Positions 8,077-15,630 of a stretch of 64,000 bases of DNA are shown here, in pieces (position 1 is the stretch's first letter; the number at the start of each line of letters is the position of its first letter). A program made the position numbers and the translations under genes. Where the stretch lies: assembly GCF_000568815.1 (NCBI RefSeq), contig NZ_CP007201.1, positions 2,799,654 to 2,863,653 on the forward strand, in the 5' to 3' direction. This DNA is from Sulfurospirillum multivorans DSM 12446 (lineage in GTDB: Bacteria > Campylobacterota > Campylobacteria > Campylobacterales > Sulfurospirillaceae). The notes beneath the pieces were generated by a model that was given only the letters and a program-made list of their open reading frames with translations, was not told the DNA's origin and did no database searches.

Positions 8077-8685
8077 ATGGCATATTCGGTGGGTATTTAT
8101 ATTTTTGACAAGGTGGAAGTGCTTGATTTTGCAGGTCCGTATGAAGTCTTTACAACCGCGTCACGCGTCTTTAACAAAACGGCTTCATCCCTCGCCCATC
8201 CTCCTTTTGAGGTCTTTACCATCGGCAAAACGAAACAATCCATTTACGCCAGAGCGGGGCTCAAACTGCATCCTGATTATTCGATGACGACACATCCCAC
8301 ACCCGATCTTTTGCTCATTCCTGGTGGCGTGGTCACCAAAGAGATGGAAGATGACGATGTGATCGCGTGGATCAAAAGCACCGCATCTTCCACTCCCATC
8401 ACCGCTTCCATCTGCACGGGTGCTTTTTTGCTCGCAAAAGCAGGACTATTGGAAGGCAAATCTTCGACAACCCATTGGGAAGATATTGACGATCTTCGCA
8501 CTATGTTTCCAACCTTACATGTAAAAGAAAACATGCGCTGGGTCGATGAAGGTTCCATCGTCACTTCCGCAGGCATTTCGGCTGGCATTGACATGAGTCT
8601 GCACCTTGTGGAACGCCTGATGGGGAAAGAGTTAGCCCTTAACACCGCTAAACAAATGGAGTTTGACTGGACGCAAAACGGTTAG
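8077..8685 (+). CDS. DJ-1/PfpI-family protein
   Basis: The 202-residue protein has the DJ-1/PfpI fold signature with the nucleophile-elbow cysteine C113 (ASICTGAFLLAKAGLL) and the following THWE segment typical of the GlxA/isonitrile-hydratase-like branch. No AraC DNA-binding domain is attached. It starts ten bases after the kinase and may be its co-transcribed partner; the palindrome TTTACATGTAAA at 8056-8067 bridges the two genes and leads into the ribosome binding site AAAGGAAAA. Enzymatic activity is not predictable from the sequence. Confidence 0.85.
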   Translation: MAYSVGIYIFDKVEVLDFAGPYEVFTTASRVFNKTASSLAHPPFEVFTIGKTKQSIYARAGLKLHPDYSMTTHPTPDLLLIPGGVVTKEMEDDDVIAWIKSTASSTPITASICTGAFLLAKAGLLEGKSSTTHWEDIDDLRTMFPTLHVKENMRWVDEGSIVTSAGISAGIDMSLHLVERLMGKELALNTAKQMEFDWTQNG

Positions 8686-8814
8686 GCTTTTTGATCTTAA
8701 GTAAGGTTATTTTATATTTTTTGTGTCTAAAATTCTTTACATGTAAAGATAAACGATGAAATGAGAATAAATAAAAAAACCCGTTCCCCATTTTTATGTC
8801 ATAAGTAGGCTAAT

Positions 8815-9291
8815 ATGGATCAAGCAATAATGGTAAGAGAAAAATCTGTTTACATATTCATGTATGATGATGGCAAACGTGTTCTTAGTGCACTCGCATT
8901 TCTAACAATGATCATATTAGGGTTAGGATGTATGTGTTTAAATCAATGGGTTACTTTAATCTTTGGTGGATTAGTAGTTGTTGCAGGGATATGTAAATTC
9001 GTAGATGCTTGCTTTTTCAAACGTATAATAATAAGTAAAACTCATATTACAAAAGAATGGTTTTACCTTGGCAAACGAAGTATCAAGCTTTCCAATCTGC
9101 AAGCTGGCGTTGTAAAAGGATTGTGGAGTGGCACAATTTTTTTTCAGCAAAAAGACCACATTGGGTTGAATCGAATTCCTATGCAACTTGAAATATTTCC
9201 AATTGGAAACACAGGGTTTAATCTCATTAGAAAGATACTCATTCAAAAAAGAATAATTAACGGCGATGAGCTCTCATGGAACAATTCATAG
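8815..9291 (+). CDS. Hypothetical membrane protein
   Basis: The 158-residue protein has two adjacent membrane helices (about 23-42 and 45-62) and a C-terminal cytoplasmic domain that reads like a small bacterial PH-type beta barrel (ISKTHITKEWFYLGKRSIKL). The gene is more AT-rich than its neighbours and stands alone after a 129-base gap that holds a TTTACATGTAAA copy at 8736-8747, which hints at separate acquisition. The ATG lacks a strong ribosome binding site; a second ATG follows three codons later. Function unknown. Confidence 0.5.
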   Translation: MDQAIMVREKSVYIFMYDDGKRVLSALAFLTMIILGLGCMCLNQWVTLIFGGLVVVAGICKFVDACFFKRIIISKTHITKEWFYLGKRSIKLSNLQAGVVKGLWSGTIFFQQKDHIGLNRIPMQLEIFPIGNTGFNLIRKILIQKRIINGDELSWNNS

Positions 9292-9362
9292 GAAATAAAG
9301 CGGGCAAGCTACTTTTATCGCTCTTTTGGCTCCATATTTTGTTCGTTATCACCCTCTTTTGA
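9276..9362 (+). CDS. Possible 28-residue membrane peptide
   Basis: An ATG inside the end of the previous gene opens a frame of MEQFIGNKAGKLLLSLFWLH followed by ILFVITLF and a stop. It consists of one hydrophobic helix and overlaps the end of the convergent methyltransferase gene. It could be a real small protein, the truncated start of a lost membrane protein, or chance. There is no convincing ribosome binding site. Confidence 0.2.
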   Translation: MEQFIGNKAGKLLLSLFWLHILFVITLF

Positions 9363-10419
9363 TCTGAATAATACTCTGACAAACCCCTAAATGATCACTT
9401 ATTGCTTCGACTTTTAGCCCCGCCATTTCGACTAACTTGATAAAATCTTTGGAATGGTACATTTTACTGCATCCGTTTGCCATTGCGGTGAAATAAGGCG
9501 AGGTGTTGATGATGCAAAACGCCGATGTTTCAAAGCGTTGCCTGTCCCAAAAGGGCTCCATAATGCACAGCCTGCTTGTATCGCTCATCGCTTCTTTGGC
9601 TTTGCTCAAAATGGAGACGATGTCGTCTTCGCTAAAGCAGTCTAAAAATTGACTCATCCAGATGATGTCAAACCCTTTTGGAAACGTATGCGAAGCCTCC
9701 AAAACATTGGCAGGCAAAAGAGAAATCTGCTCACTCAATCCCTCCTTTTCGATGTTTTCGCGCGCCAATGCAAGCTGTTCTGGCAAATCCATAATGCTTA
9801 CATGTAAAGCAGTATCGCGCTTTGCGATGAGCATTGAAAACTTGCCCGTATTGCCTCCTACATCGAGAATTTTAGTAGGTTTGAGGCTCAAAAGGTGTTC
9901 AACTGCCTCAGGAAAGGCGCTGTCGGAATAGAAATGATCAAAGGTAAACCAACTCTGTTTCGCCTTTTCAGGCAAGATGGAGAGTGCGGGGTAGATGGTC
10001 TCCCACTCGCCAAAAACTTTCAGCCCTGTTGGCTTGCCACTTTTGATCGCCTCGTCGAGCGAAAAAAGCCCTTGGTAATTGACATGATGATTGTAGTCCA
10101 TATTGGCAATGCTCATCGGGTCGTTGAGTAAAAAGTAGCCCGTTTTCGTGATGAAATAAAGTTCTCCCTTTTGCTTGACAATGTCTGCACTCAGGCTCGT
10201 TTCGATGAGTGTCGTTATGCCATACTCGCTTAAATTCGTCTCTTTTGCCAGCGCTTCGATGCTCATGCCCTCTTTATGTTCATAGAGTGCTTTTAAAACA
10301 CCAAGATCGCGCATAGAGCGTGCGACTTGAAACACAATCGGCGCAAAAGCGATGCGTTGGGCATTGTACTGCGCCTCTAAGGCAGAGACACTGTCGTTAT
10401 CTTCAAAAAACGGATTCAT
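9349..10419 (-). CDS. SAM-dependent O-methyltransferase of the pigment cluster
   Basis: The 356-residue protein has an N-terminal winged-helix dimerisation part and a class I methyltransferase domain with the SAM loop ILDVGGNTGKFSM. This is the layout of the O-methyltransferase family that acts on small aromatic or polyketide substrates. It is transcribed divergently from the pigment operon starting at 10543 and probably methylates the aryl head group, as methyltransferases do in aryl polyene clusters. The substrate is inferred from context. Confidence 0.78.
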   Translation of the reverse strand: MNPFFEDNDSVSALEAQYNAQRIAFAPIVFQVARSMRDLGVLKALYEHKEGMSIEALAKETNLSEYGITTLIETSLSADIVKQKGELYFITKTGYFLLNDPMSIANMDYNHHVNYQGLFSLDEAIKSGKPTGLKVFGEWETIYPALSILPEKAKQSWFTFDHFYSDSAFPEAVEHLLSLKPTKILDVGGNTGKFSMLIAKRDTALHVSIMDLPEQLALARENIEKEGLSEQISLLPANVLEASHTFPKGFDIIWMSQFLDCFSEDDIVSILSKAKEAMSDTSRLCIMEPFWDRQRFETSAFCIINTSPYFTAMANGCSKMYHSKDFIKLVEMAGLKVEAISDHLGVCQSIIQIKRG

Positions 10420-10501
10420 TCAAATGTTCCTTATTTTCTAAAAAAGTAAACGAAACCTTAACAGAAAAAGCAATTTTAAGCTCTTATTTTAGCTAGATTT
10501 A

Positions 10502-10507
10502 TATAAT
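10502..10507 (+). promoter_or_regulatory. -10 box of the pigment operon
   Basis: TATAAT within TTTATATAATACACC lies 36 bases before the start at 10543, in the divergent region shared with the methyltransferase. About 40 bases further upstream is GTAAAC-N6-TTAACA (10447-10464), which resembles the GTAAAC-N5-GTAACA site described near 41.1 and 42.15 kb but with one extra base. Confidence 0.55.
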
Positions 10508-10542
10508 ACACCTGTTTATTTAAGAATTTTTGTAAGGATTGT

Positions 10543-10857
10543 ATGATTTTAAATGATTTTTATACGCTTATATATAAAGAGGAAACGCGCTTTTGTGTTA
10601 GGCTAAGTGACGCAACCCATCCTATTTTTCAAGCGCATTTTCCGACAAATCCTATTGTTGCTGGGTTTGTTTTACTGGATATGAGTGCTGAGATTTTAGG
10701 TATCGAGATAGTAAAGATCACAAAAGCAAAATTCTTGAAACATATCGCCCCTTTGAGTGTACTGTGGTTTGATCTCCAAACGACGGGCAACACACTCAAA
10801 ATCCGTGTCAGTCAAAATGAGCAGAAAGTAGCAGAACTCACCTATGAAAAAAGATGA
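10543..10857 (+). CDS. Hotdog-fold 3-hydroxyacyl-ACP dehydratase (ApeI-like)
   Basis: The 104-residue protein carries the FabA/FabZ-type active-site pattern around H32 (FQAHFPTNPIVAGFVLLDM). In aryl polyene clusters a protein of this type dehydrates the growing polyene with a partner dehydratase; the candidate partner here is encoded at 19039-19395. First gene of the plus-strand operon; the glycosyltransferase start overlaps its end by 14 bases. Shorter than FabZ (about 150 residues) but normal for this subgroup. Confidence 0.8.
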   Translation: MILNDFYTLIYKEETRFCVRLSDATHPIFQAHFPTNPIVAGFVLLDMSAEILGIEIVKITKAKFLKHIAPLSVLWFDLQTTGNTLKIRVSQNEQKVAELTYEKR

Positions 10858-11551
10858 AATGATCGTTGTCGTTCCGACCTATAACAATCCACTTACGATT
10901 CATGCAGTTGCCAATGATGTCTTGAGTCATGGGTACAGGCTGATTATCGTCGATGATGGCTCTGACACGCCTGTAGCGGATATTATCCCAGCACAAAGTG
11001 AAAACCTTACCATTCTAAGGCACACGGTCAATCAAGGCAAAGGCGAAGCGATCATCACGGGTGCTAAAGAAGTGCAAAGACTGGGCTTTTCCTATTTTAT
11101 CAGCCTTGATGGTGATGGACAGCATCTGGCTTCTCAAATTGAAACAATCACTAACGCCTGTGATGGAGCCGATCAAATCATTATCGGTGCGCGCAATTTT
11201 GACATTAACAACGTTCCCAATGGTTCCAAATTTGGACGCTGGTTTAGCAACTTTTGGGCCTGTTGGGACACAGAGCAAACCATCACCGATTCACTCTCTG
11301 GCTTTAGACTGTATCCTACTTCCATACTCGACCTTATCATCAAAACCAAACGCTTTGACTGGGAGATGGAAGTGCTTGTTAAACACGCGTGGAAAGGTCG
11401 ACTCATTAAAGAAGTGAGTATCGAATGCTACTACCCAACCCCCGAAGAGCGCGTCAGTCACTTTAAAAAATTTTGGGATACCGCCGCCATCGTTATGGTA
11501 CATGTCAAGCTCCTACCGTGGAAATTTTTTCTCAAAAAAAGGTACCAATGA
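10844..11551 (+). CDS. Family 2 glycosyltransferase of the pigment cluster
   Basis: The 235-residue protein has a GT-A fold with VVVPTYNNP, IIVDDGSD and the metal-binding DGD at 89-91 (SLDGDGQH). A C-terminal amphipathic region follows but no clear membrane anchor. Glycosyltransferases of this kind are routine in aryl polyene and flexirubin clusters, where they may attach the polyene to a sugar or lipid anchor. It overlaps the acyltransferase gene by four bases (ATGA at 11548). Confidence 0.85.
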   Translation: MKKDEMIVVVPTYNNPLTIHAVANDVLSHGYRLIIVDDGSDTPVADIIPAQSENLTILRHTVNQGKGEAIITGAKEVQRLGFSYFISLDGDGQHLASQIETITNACDGADQIIIGARNFDINNVPNGSKFGRWFSNFWACWDTEQTITDSLSGFRLYPTSILDLIIKTKRFDWEMEVLVKHAWKGRLIKEVSIECYYPTPEERVSHFKKFWDTAAIVMVHVKLLPWKFFLKKRYQ

Positions 11552-12408
11552 GCACGAAACAGCGGGGCAGCGGTTGGAGCATCAAACTCGTTTACACCTT
11601 TTACACGCTCTTTGGCTATACCTTTATCTACTACCTGATGTATCCCGTGACCTTTTTCTATTTTTTAGTCGCAGGCAATGTCAAAGAAGCCCTACGTGAT
11701 TACTACGCCCATATCAACAAACCGTTTAACAACTGGGTCTATTATGAGCATTTGCGACACTTCGCAATCACGATGTGCGACCGTTTTGTCTCCAAAGTCA
11801 GCCCTAAAGATTATACGTTTGAGATCAAAAACGAAGCAGAACTTATGCGTTATCTTCACAGTGGTGGCATCTTGCTTTTATCACATTTTGGGGGCTGGGC
11901 GAGTGCTGGAAACTGTTTTAGCGATCTTAAAATCAACATTGTGATGCAAGAATCTCTCATCGCGCCCATTAAATGTATCGAAGAGAACATTGAAACAAAA
12001 AATCAGCATTTATCCATCATCGATCTTTCCAAAGGCGGTGTTGATGTCACAATGAAAATCGCCTCAGCACTTCTTAACAACGAGATTGTAGCGATGATGG
12101 CAGACCGCGCTACTGAAGCTAAACACAAAGAAATTGTAACCTTTTTTGGCAAAGAGGTAGAGTTTAATAAGAACCCTTTTAGCATTGCGTATAAAACCGA
12201 AAAACCACTTATGGGAATTGCTTTTATCTATCAAAAGCCCCAGCATTACCGCATTGAATTTACCGAAATTACGATGGATAAAAACAACCACGCTCGTGAA
12301 GAGATCCACAAAGCGATGCAAAATTACGCTGATTTTTTTGCAACGCATGTCGCTTCGCATCCTGAACAATGGTTCAATTTATACCCTTTTTGGAAAGAAA
12401 AAGCATGA
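11548..12408 (+). CDS. LpxL/HtrB-like acyltransferase
   Basis: The 286-residue protein has an N-terminal membrane helix and an acyltransferase signature (LLLSHFGGWASAGNCF) with the catalytic His of the lipid A acyltransferase family, followed by MADRATEAKHKE. In aryl polyene clusters such enzymes are thought to move the polyene acyl chain to its membrane anchor. ATG 11548 was chosen because it overlaps the upstream stop as ATGA; a longer frame from 11473 would overlap the glycosyltransferase by 79 bases. Confidence 0.82.
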   Translation: MSTKQRGSGWSIKLVYTFYTLFGYTFIYYLMYPVTFFYFLVAGNVKEALRDYYAHINKPFNNWVYYEHLRHFAITMCDRFVSKVSPKDYTFEIKNEAELMRYLHSGGILLLSHFGGWASAGNCFSDLKINIVMQESLIAPIKCIEENIETKNQHLSIIDLSKGGVDVTMKIASALLNNEIVAMMADRATEAKHKEIVTFFGKEVEFNKNPFSIAYKTEKPLMGIAFIYQKPQHYRIEFTEITMDKNNHAREEIHKAMQNYADFFATHVASHPEQWFNLYPFWKEKA

Positions 12409-13925
12409 AATTAACGATAGATGACCGCTACATCCGCCTAGAAGAGATATGCAACGCCAGCACTGTTCAGGTCTCAAACGATGCTCACTTTGAAGCGAAT
12501 TTTTTGCTTGGTCACACCTTTTTGATGAATGAAATCAAAAAAGGCAAACCCATTTACGGCGTCACCACCGGTTATGGCGCAAGTGGCAAGAATTACCTCA
12601 CGTACGAGCAAAGTGCCATTTTGCAACAAAATCTTTACCGATTTCATGGCTGTGGAGTAGGCGAACCACTCAGTTCTAAAACATCGCGTTACGCGCTGAT
12701 TTGCAGACTGATTTCACTTTCCAAAGGCAAATCGGGCATCTCGTATGCACTTTTGCAACGACTTGAACTCTTGCTTGAAAAAGAGATCATTCCTGTTATT
12801 CCCTCCTTAGGTTCTGTAGGAGCCAGTGGCGATTTGACACCGCTTTCATACATTGCCGCGGTCATCGCGGGAGAGAGAGAAGTGTGGTATGAAGGCGCTA
12901 TTGTGCCAACCAGCGAAGTGTATGCCAAACTGGGTATTGCGCCGTATGTGTTTAAGCCTAAAGAGGCGCTTGCCATCATGAATGGTACGACCATTATGAG
13001 TGCGATTGCTCTTTCTTCTTTGGAAAGCTTTGAAGTCATACTCTCAAGCATGGAATCCTTTGTAGCTGGCATGTTTGAAGTGCTTTTGGGTGACACCACA
13101 CCTTTAGATTCGTTTGTGCATGAGGCGAAACCTTTTACAGGACAAATTCAAAGTGCTTTCAACATCAAAGCTAAAATCGAAGGCTCCAAACTCACCCATG
13201 GACGCGATGACCGCTATGATAAGTTCTTTGCAGACAATGATCTGAACATTCAAGACACCTACTCAATGCGTTGCGCGCCCCAAGTTTTAGGCGTGATTCG
13301 CGATAATTTAGAAATTTCTAAAAAATGGGTCGAACAAGAGATCAATTCGGTCAATGACAATCCGCTCATTGATGGCAAAAACCAAAAAATCTACACCTCA
13401 GGCAATTTTTACGGTGGTTACGTCGCTCACGCAATGGACACACTGAAAATCTGTGCGGCAAACCTTGCTGACTTGCTCGATAAAGAGTTTGCCCTTCTGG
13501 TCGATCACAAATTTAACCGAGGGCTTGGCGAAAACCTCAAGCTCAGCCGCGAGCACTATTTCCACGGCTTTAAAGCGATGCAAATCACACTCAGTTCCCT
13601 GAGTGCTGATGTCATTAAAAACACCACCGCCGCGTCCATTCACTCTCGCCCCACCGAATCGCTCAATCAAGACAAAGTGAGCATGGGAACGACCGCGGCA
13701 CTGGACTTTAAAAAGATGATGGAACCCCTTGAACTGATGCTGAGCATCGCATTTATGGGCATGGCTCAAGCCGTGGACATCAGGGGCAAAGAGAGCGTTT
13801 CTCCAACACTTCTTAACTATTATGAGGCTATCAGAGAACACGCCAAACCACTGTTGGAAGACAGACGCATGGACATCGACATTAAAGAAATACATAAAAT
13901 TATACGCAAAGGAGCTCTTGCATGA
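12405..13925 (+). CDS. Aromatic amino acid ammonia-lyase (HAL/PAL/TAL family)
   Basis: The 506-residue enzyme contains the A140-S141-G142 triad that cyclises to the MIO cofactor (GSVGASGDLTPLSY), the catalytic Tyr loop YGVTTGYG at 51-58, and full family length. The selectivity position reads F80-H81 (RFHGCGVG), which allows either histidine- or tyrosine-lyase activity. Within this cluster, deamination of tyrosine to 4-coumarate, the starter of flexirubin-type pigments, is the likely role. Four-base ATGA overlaps join it to both neighbours. Confidence 0.9.
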   Translation: MKLTIDDRYIRLEEICNASTVQVSNDAHFEANFLLGHTFLMNEIKKGKPIYGVTTGYGASGKNYLTYEQSAILQQNLYRFHGCGVGEPLSSKTSRYALICRLISLSKGKSGISYALLQRLELLLEKEIIPVIPSLGSVGASGDLTPLSYIAAVIAGEREVWYEGAIVPTSEVYAKLGIAPYVFKPKEALAIMNGTTIMSAIALSSLESFEVILSSMESFVAGMFEVLLGDTTPLDSFVHEAKPFTGQIQSAFNIKAKIEGSKLTHGRDDRYDKFFADNDLNIQDTYSMRCAPQVLGVIRDNLEISKKWVEQEINSVNDNPLIDGKNQKIYTSGNFYGGYVAHAMDTLKICAANLADLLDKEFALLVDHKFNRGLGENLKLSREHYFHGFKAMQITLSSLSADVIKNTTAASIHSRPTESLNQDKVSMGTTAALDFKKMMEPLELMLSIAFMGMAQAVDIRGKESVSPTLLNYYEAIREHAKPLLEDRRMDIDIKEIHKIIRKGALA

Positions 13926-14611
13926 AAAAAGTGCTGGTCACGGGAGCGACGGGGAGCATTGGAGAGGCGATTGTGCGCTACTTTGCCAAAGAGGGCTACT
14001 TTGTGTATATCCACTACAAAAGACAAAAAGACAAAGCGTTAGCACTTTTGGAAGAGATTCAACAAGGCGAGATGATTCAGTGTGATTTGACCCAAAAAGA
14101 AGAGGTGAAAAAAGCATTTGAATCTTTACATGTAAACGTTTTAGTCAACAATGCGGGCATCACCAAAGACAAACTTTTTTTCTTTATGGAAGAGGAAGAG
14201 TGGAGTGATGTGATGGACGCTAACCTTAACAGCCTTTTTTATGTCACCAAGCAAATCCTTCCAAATATGATCAAAGAAAAAGCAGGCTCCATCGTGAATG
14301 TCTCCTCCATCTCAGGACTTGTGGGCAATGGTGGGCAAGTCAACTACTCAACGACCAAAGGCGGTATCATCGCTTTTACAAAAGCACTTTGTGTGGAAGT
14401 AGCACGCTATAATATCAGAGTCAATGCGGTAGCCCCCGGTGTCATTGAGTCAGAGATGATCCATAATGTGGATAAAAATATCACCAACATGATTCCATGT
14501 AAACGTCTTGGCCGTCCCGAAGAGGTCGCTGAAGTTGTCTTCTTTTTAGGCGACAAAGCAACCTACGTGAACGGTGAAGTGATCAATATTAGTGGTGGAA
14601 TGGTAAGATAA
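13922..14611 (+). CDS. FabG-like 3-oxoacyl-ACP reductase (ApeQ-like)
   Basis: A 229-residue short-chain dehydrogenase with the nucleotide loop TGATGSIG at 7-14, NNAG at 76-79 and the catalytic S129, Y142 and K146. It should reduce 3-oxoacyl-ACP intermediates during polyene assembly. It overlaps the ammonia-lyase by four bases and shares one base (TAATG) with the next gene. A generic FabG role is possible, but the position inside the operon argues for pathway use. Confidence 0.9.
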   Translation: MKKVLVTGATGSIGEAIVRYFAKEGYFVYIHYKRQKDKALALLEEIQQGEMIQCDLTQKEEVKKAFESLHVNVLVNNAGITKDKLFFFMEEEEWSDVMDANLNSLFYVTKQILPNMIKEKAGSIVNVSSISGLVGNGGQVNYSTTKGGIIAFTKALCVEVARYNIRVNAVAPGVIESEMIHNVDKNITNMIPCKRLGRPEEVAEVVFFLGDKATYVNGEVINISGGMVR

Positions 14612-15144
14612 TGCACATACTTTTTTCGTTTTTATACGCACCCGTTGTTGTGGTGTTACTCAGCTATTTTGACATTAAAACCGTCTCAATGGGGCTTTTT
14701 ATCTTTGGACTACTGTGGAGTTTGAGTTTGAAAAAAAGAGAGATAAAAACCACACTCTTCCCTCTTTTTTACATCGTAGTCGCTATCAGCGCTTTTGTTT
14801 TAGATGACTTTTTAGTGCTCAAATTTTTACCACTTTTGATCTCTTTGGCATTTATCTTTTTCTTGATGGCGAGCTATTTTGACAACGACTCCATCATTGT
14901 GCACTTTGCACGTAAAATCCATAAACGACCTCTCTTAGAAAAAGAAGAGATGTACATCAACCGTTCCACCCTCTTTTGGATAGCACTTGCGTGCGTCAAC
15001 ATTCTTTTACATGTAACCGTTTTACTGCTCAAAAATGACCACTATTGGATTATTTACTCTTCGTTTGGCTGGTATTTGGTCTTTATCTTCGGTGGAGTGA
15101 TGCAGTTTTTGCACCGTCGCTTTATCTTCTTAAAACGGATGTAA
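14611..15144 (+). CDS. COG4648-like membrane protein of the pigment cluster
   Basis: The 177-residue protein is mostly membrane helices (about five or six), with a cytoplasmic loop HFARKIHKRPLLEKEEMYI in the middle. Small membrane proteins of this class are regularly found beside the LolA-like and MMPL genes of aryl polyene clusters and may take part in delivery to the outer membrane. The function is not established. A TTACATGTAA copy inside the gene encodes LHVT. Confidence 0.68.
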   Translation: MHILFSFLYAPVVVVLLSYFDIKTVSMGLFIFGLLWSLSLKKREIKTTLFPLFYIVVAISAFVLDDFLVLKFLPLLISLAFIFFLMASYFDNDSIIVHFARKIHKRPLLEKEEMYINRSTLFWIALACVNILLHVTVLLLKNDHYWIIYSSFGWYLVFIFGGVMQFLHRRFIFLKRM

Positions 15145-15147
15145 CAT

Positions 15148-15630
15148 ATGAAAGTTATCGTTTTGTGTTTGGTTTTTATGCTCTCTCTTTTTGCCAACGA
15201 TGCTTCCACCTTTAAAGAGACGCGCTACCTCTACGCGCTTGATAAAAACATCACATTAGAGGGATTCATCACGTTTGGAGAGCAAAACATCGTCATCGAA
15301 TATGTCAAACCCGAATCCAAAGTTTTGACCTATTTTGAAGAAAAACTCACCATTCAAGACCAAAATGGCTATAAAGTCATCGATGCGCAAAGTATGCCTT
15401 CCATGAACTATTTTTTTCTGATTATCAAAGCGGTGCATGATGAAAACAGTGTCTTGTTGGACTCTTTTTTTGAGACAACCACCAAGGGCGATGAGACACT
15501 GCTAAGCCCCAAAGGTGTGGCGGCGGAAGTGCTTGAGGAAGTGCGTATCTCACGGCAAGGAAAGAAGCTAAAATCTTTACATGTAAAGATTAAAAACGGC
15601 GATAGGATCACCATTGAAATTTTGGACTAA
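15148..15630 (+). CDS. LolA-like outer-membrane lipoprotein carrier homologue
   Basis: The 160-residue protein starts with a signal peptide (VIVLCLVFMLSLFAND) and continues with the beta-rich layout of LolA-like carriers. Aryl polyene clusters carry a dedicated LolA-like protein believed to carry the lipidated pigment across the periplasm. It overlaps the exporter gene by 17 bases. A TTTACATGTAAA copy at 15576-15587 encodes LHVK close to its C terminus. Confidence 0.72.
   Translation: MKVIVLCLVFMLSLFANDASTFKETRYLYALDKNITLEGFITFGEQNIVIEYVKPESKVLTYFEEKLTIQDQNGYKVIDAQSMPSMNYFFLIIKAVHDENSVLLDSFFETTTKGDETLLSPKGVAAEVLEEVRISRQGKKLKSLHVKIKNGDRITIEILD

Noticed and set aside
10447-10464. GTAAAC-N6-TTAACA as a third site of the second ArsR-like regulator
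   Set aside because: Spacing is one base longer and the second half differs; no matching -10 box at 11 bases. Recorded under the pigment promoter but not claimed as a site.
13398-13895. 165-residue minus-strand frame within the ammonia-lyase gene
   Set aside because: It lies fully inside a well-supported gene and reads like low-quality antisense sequence.
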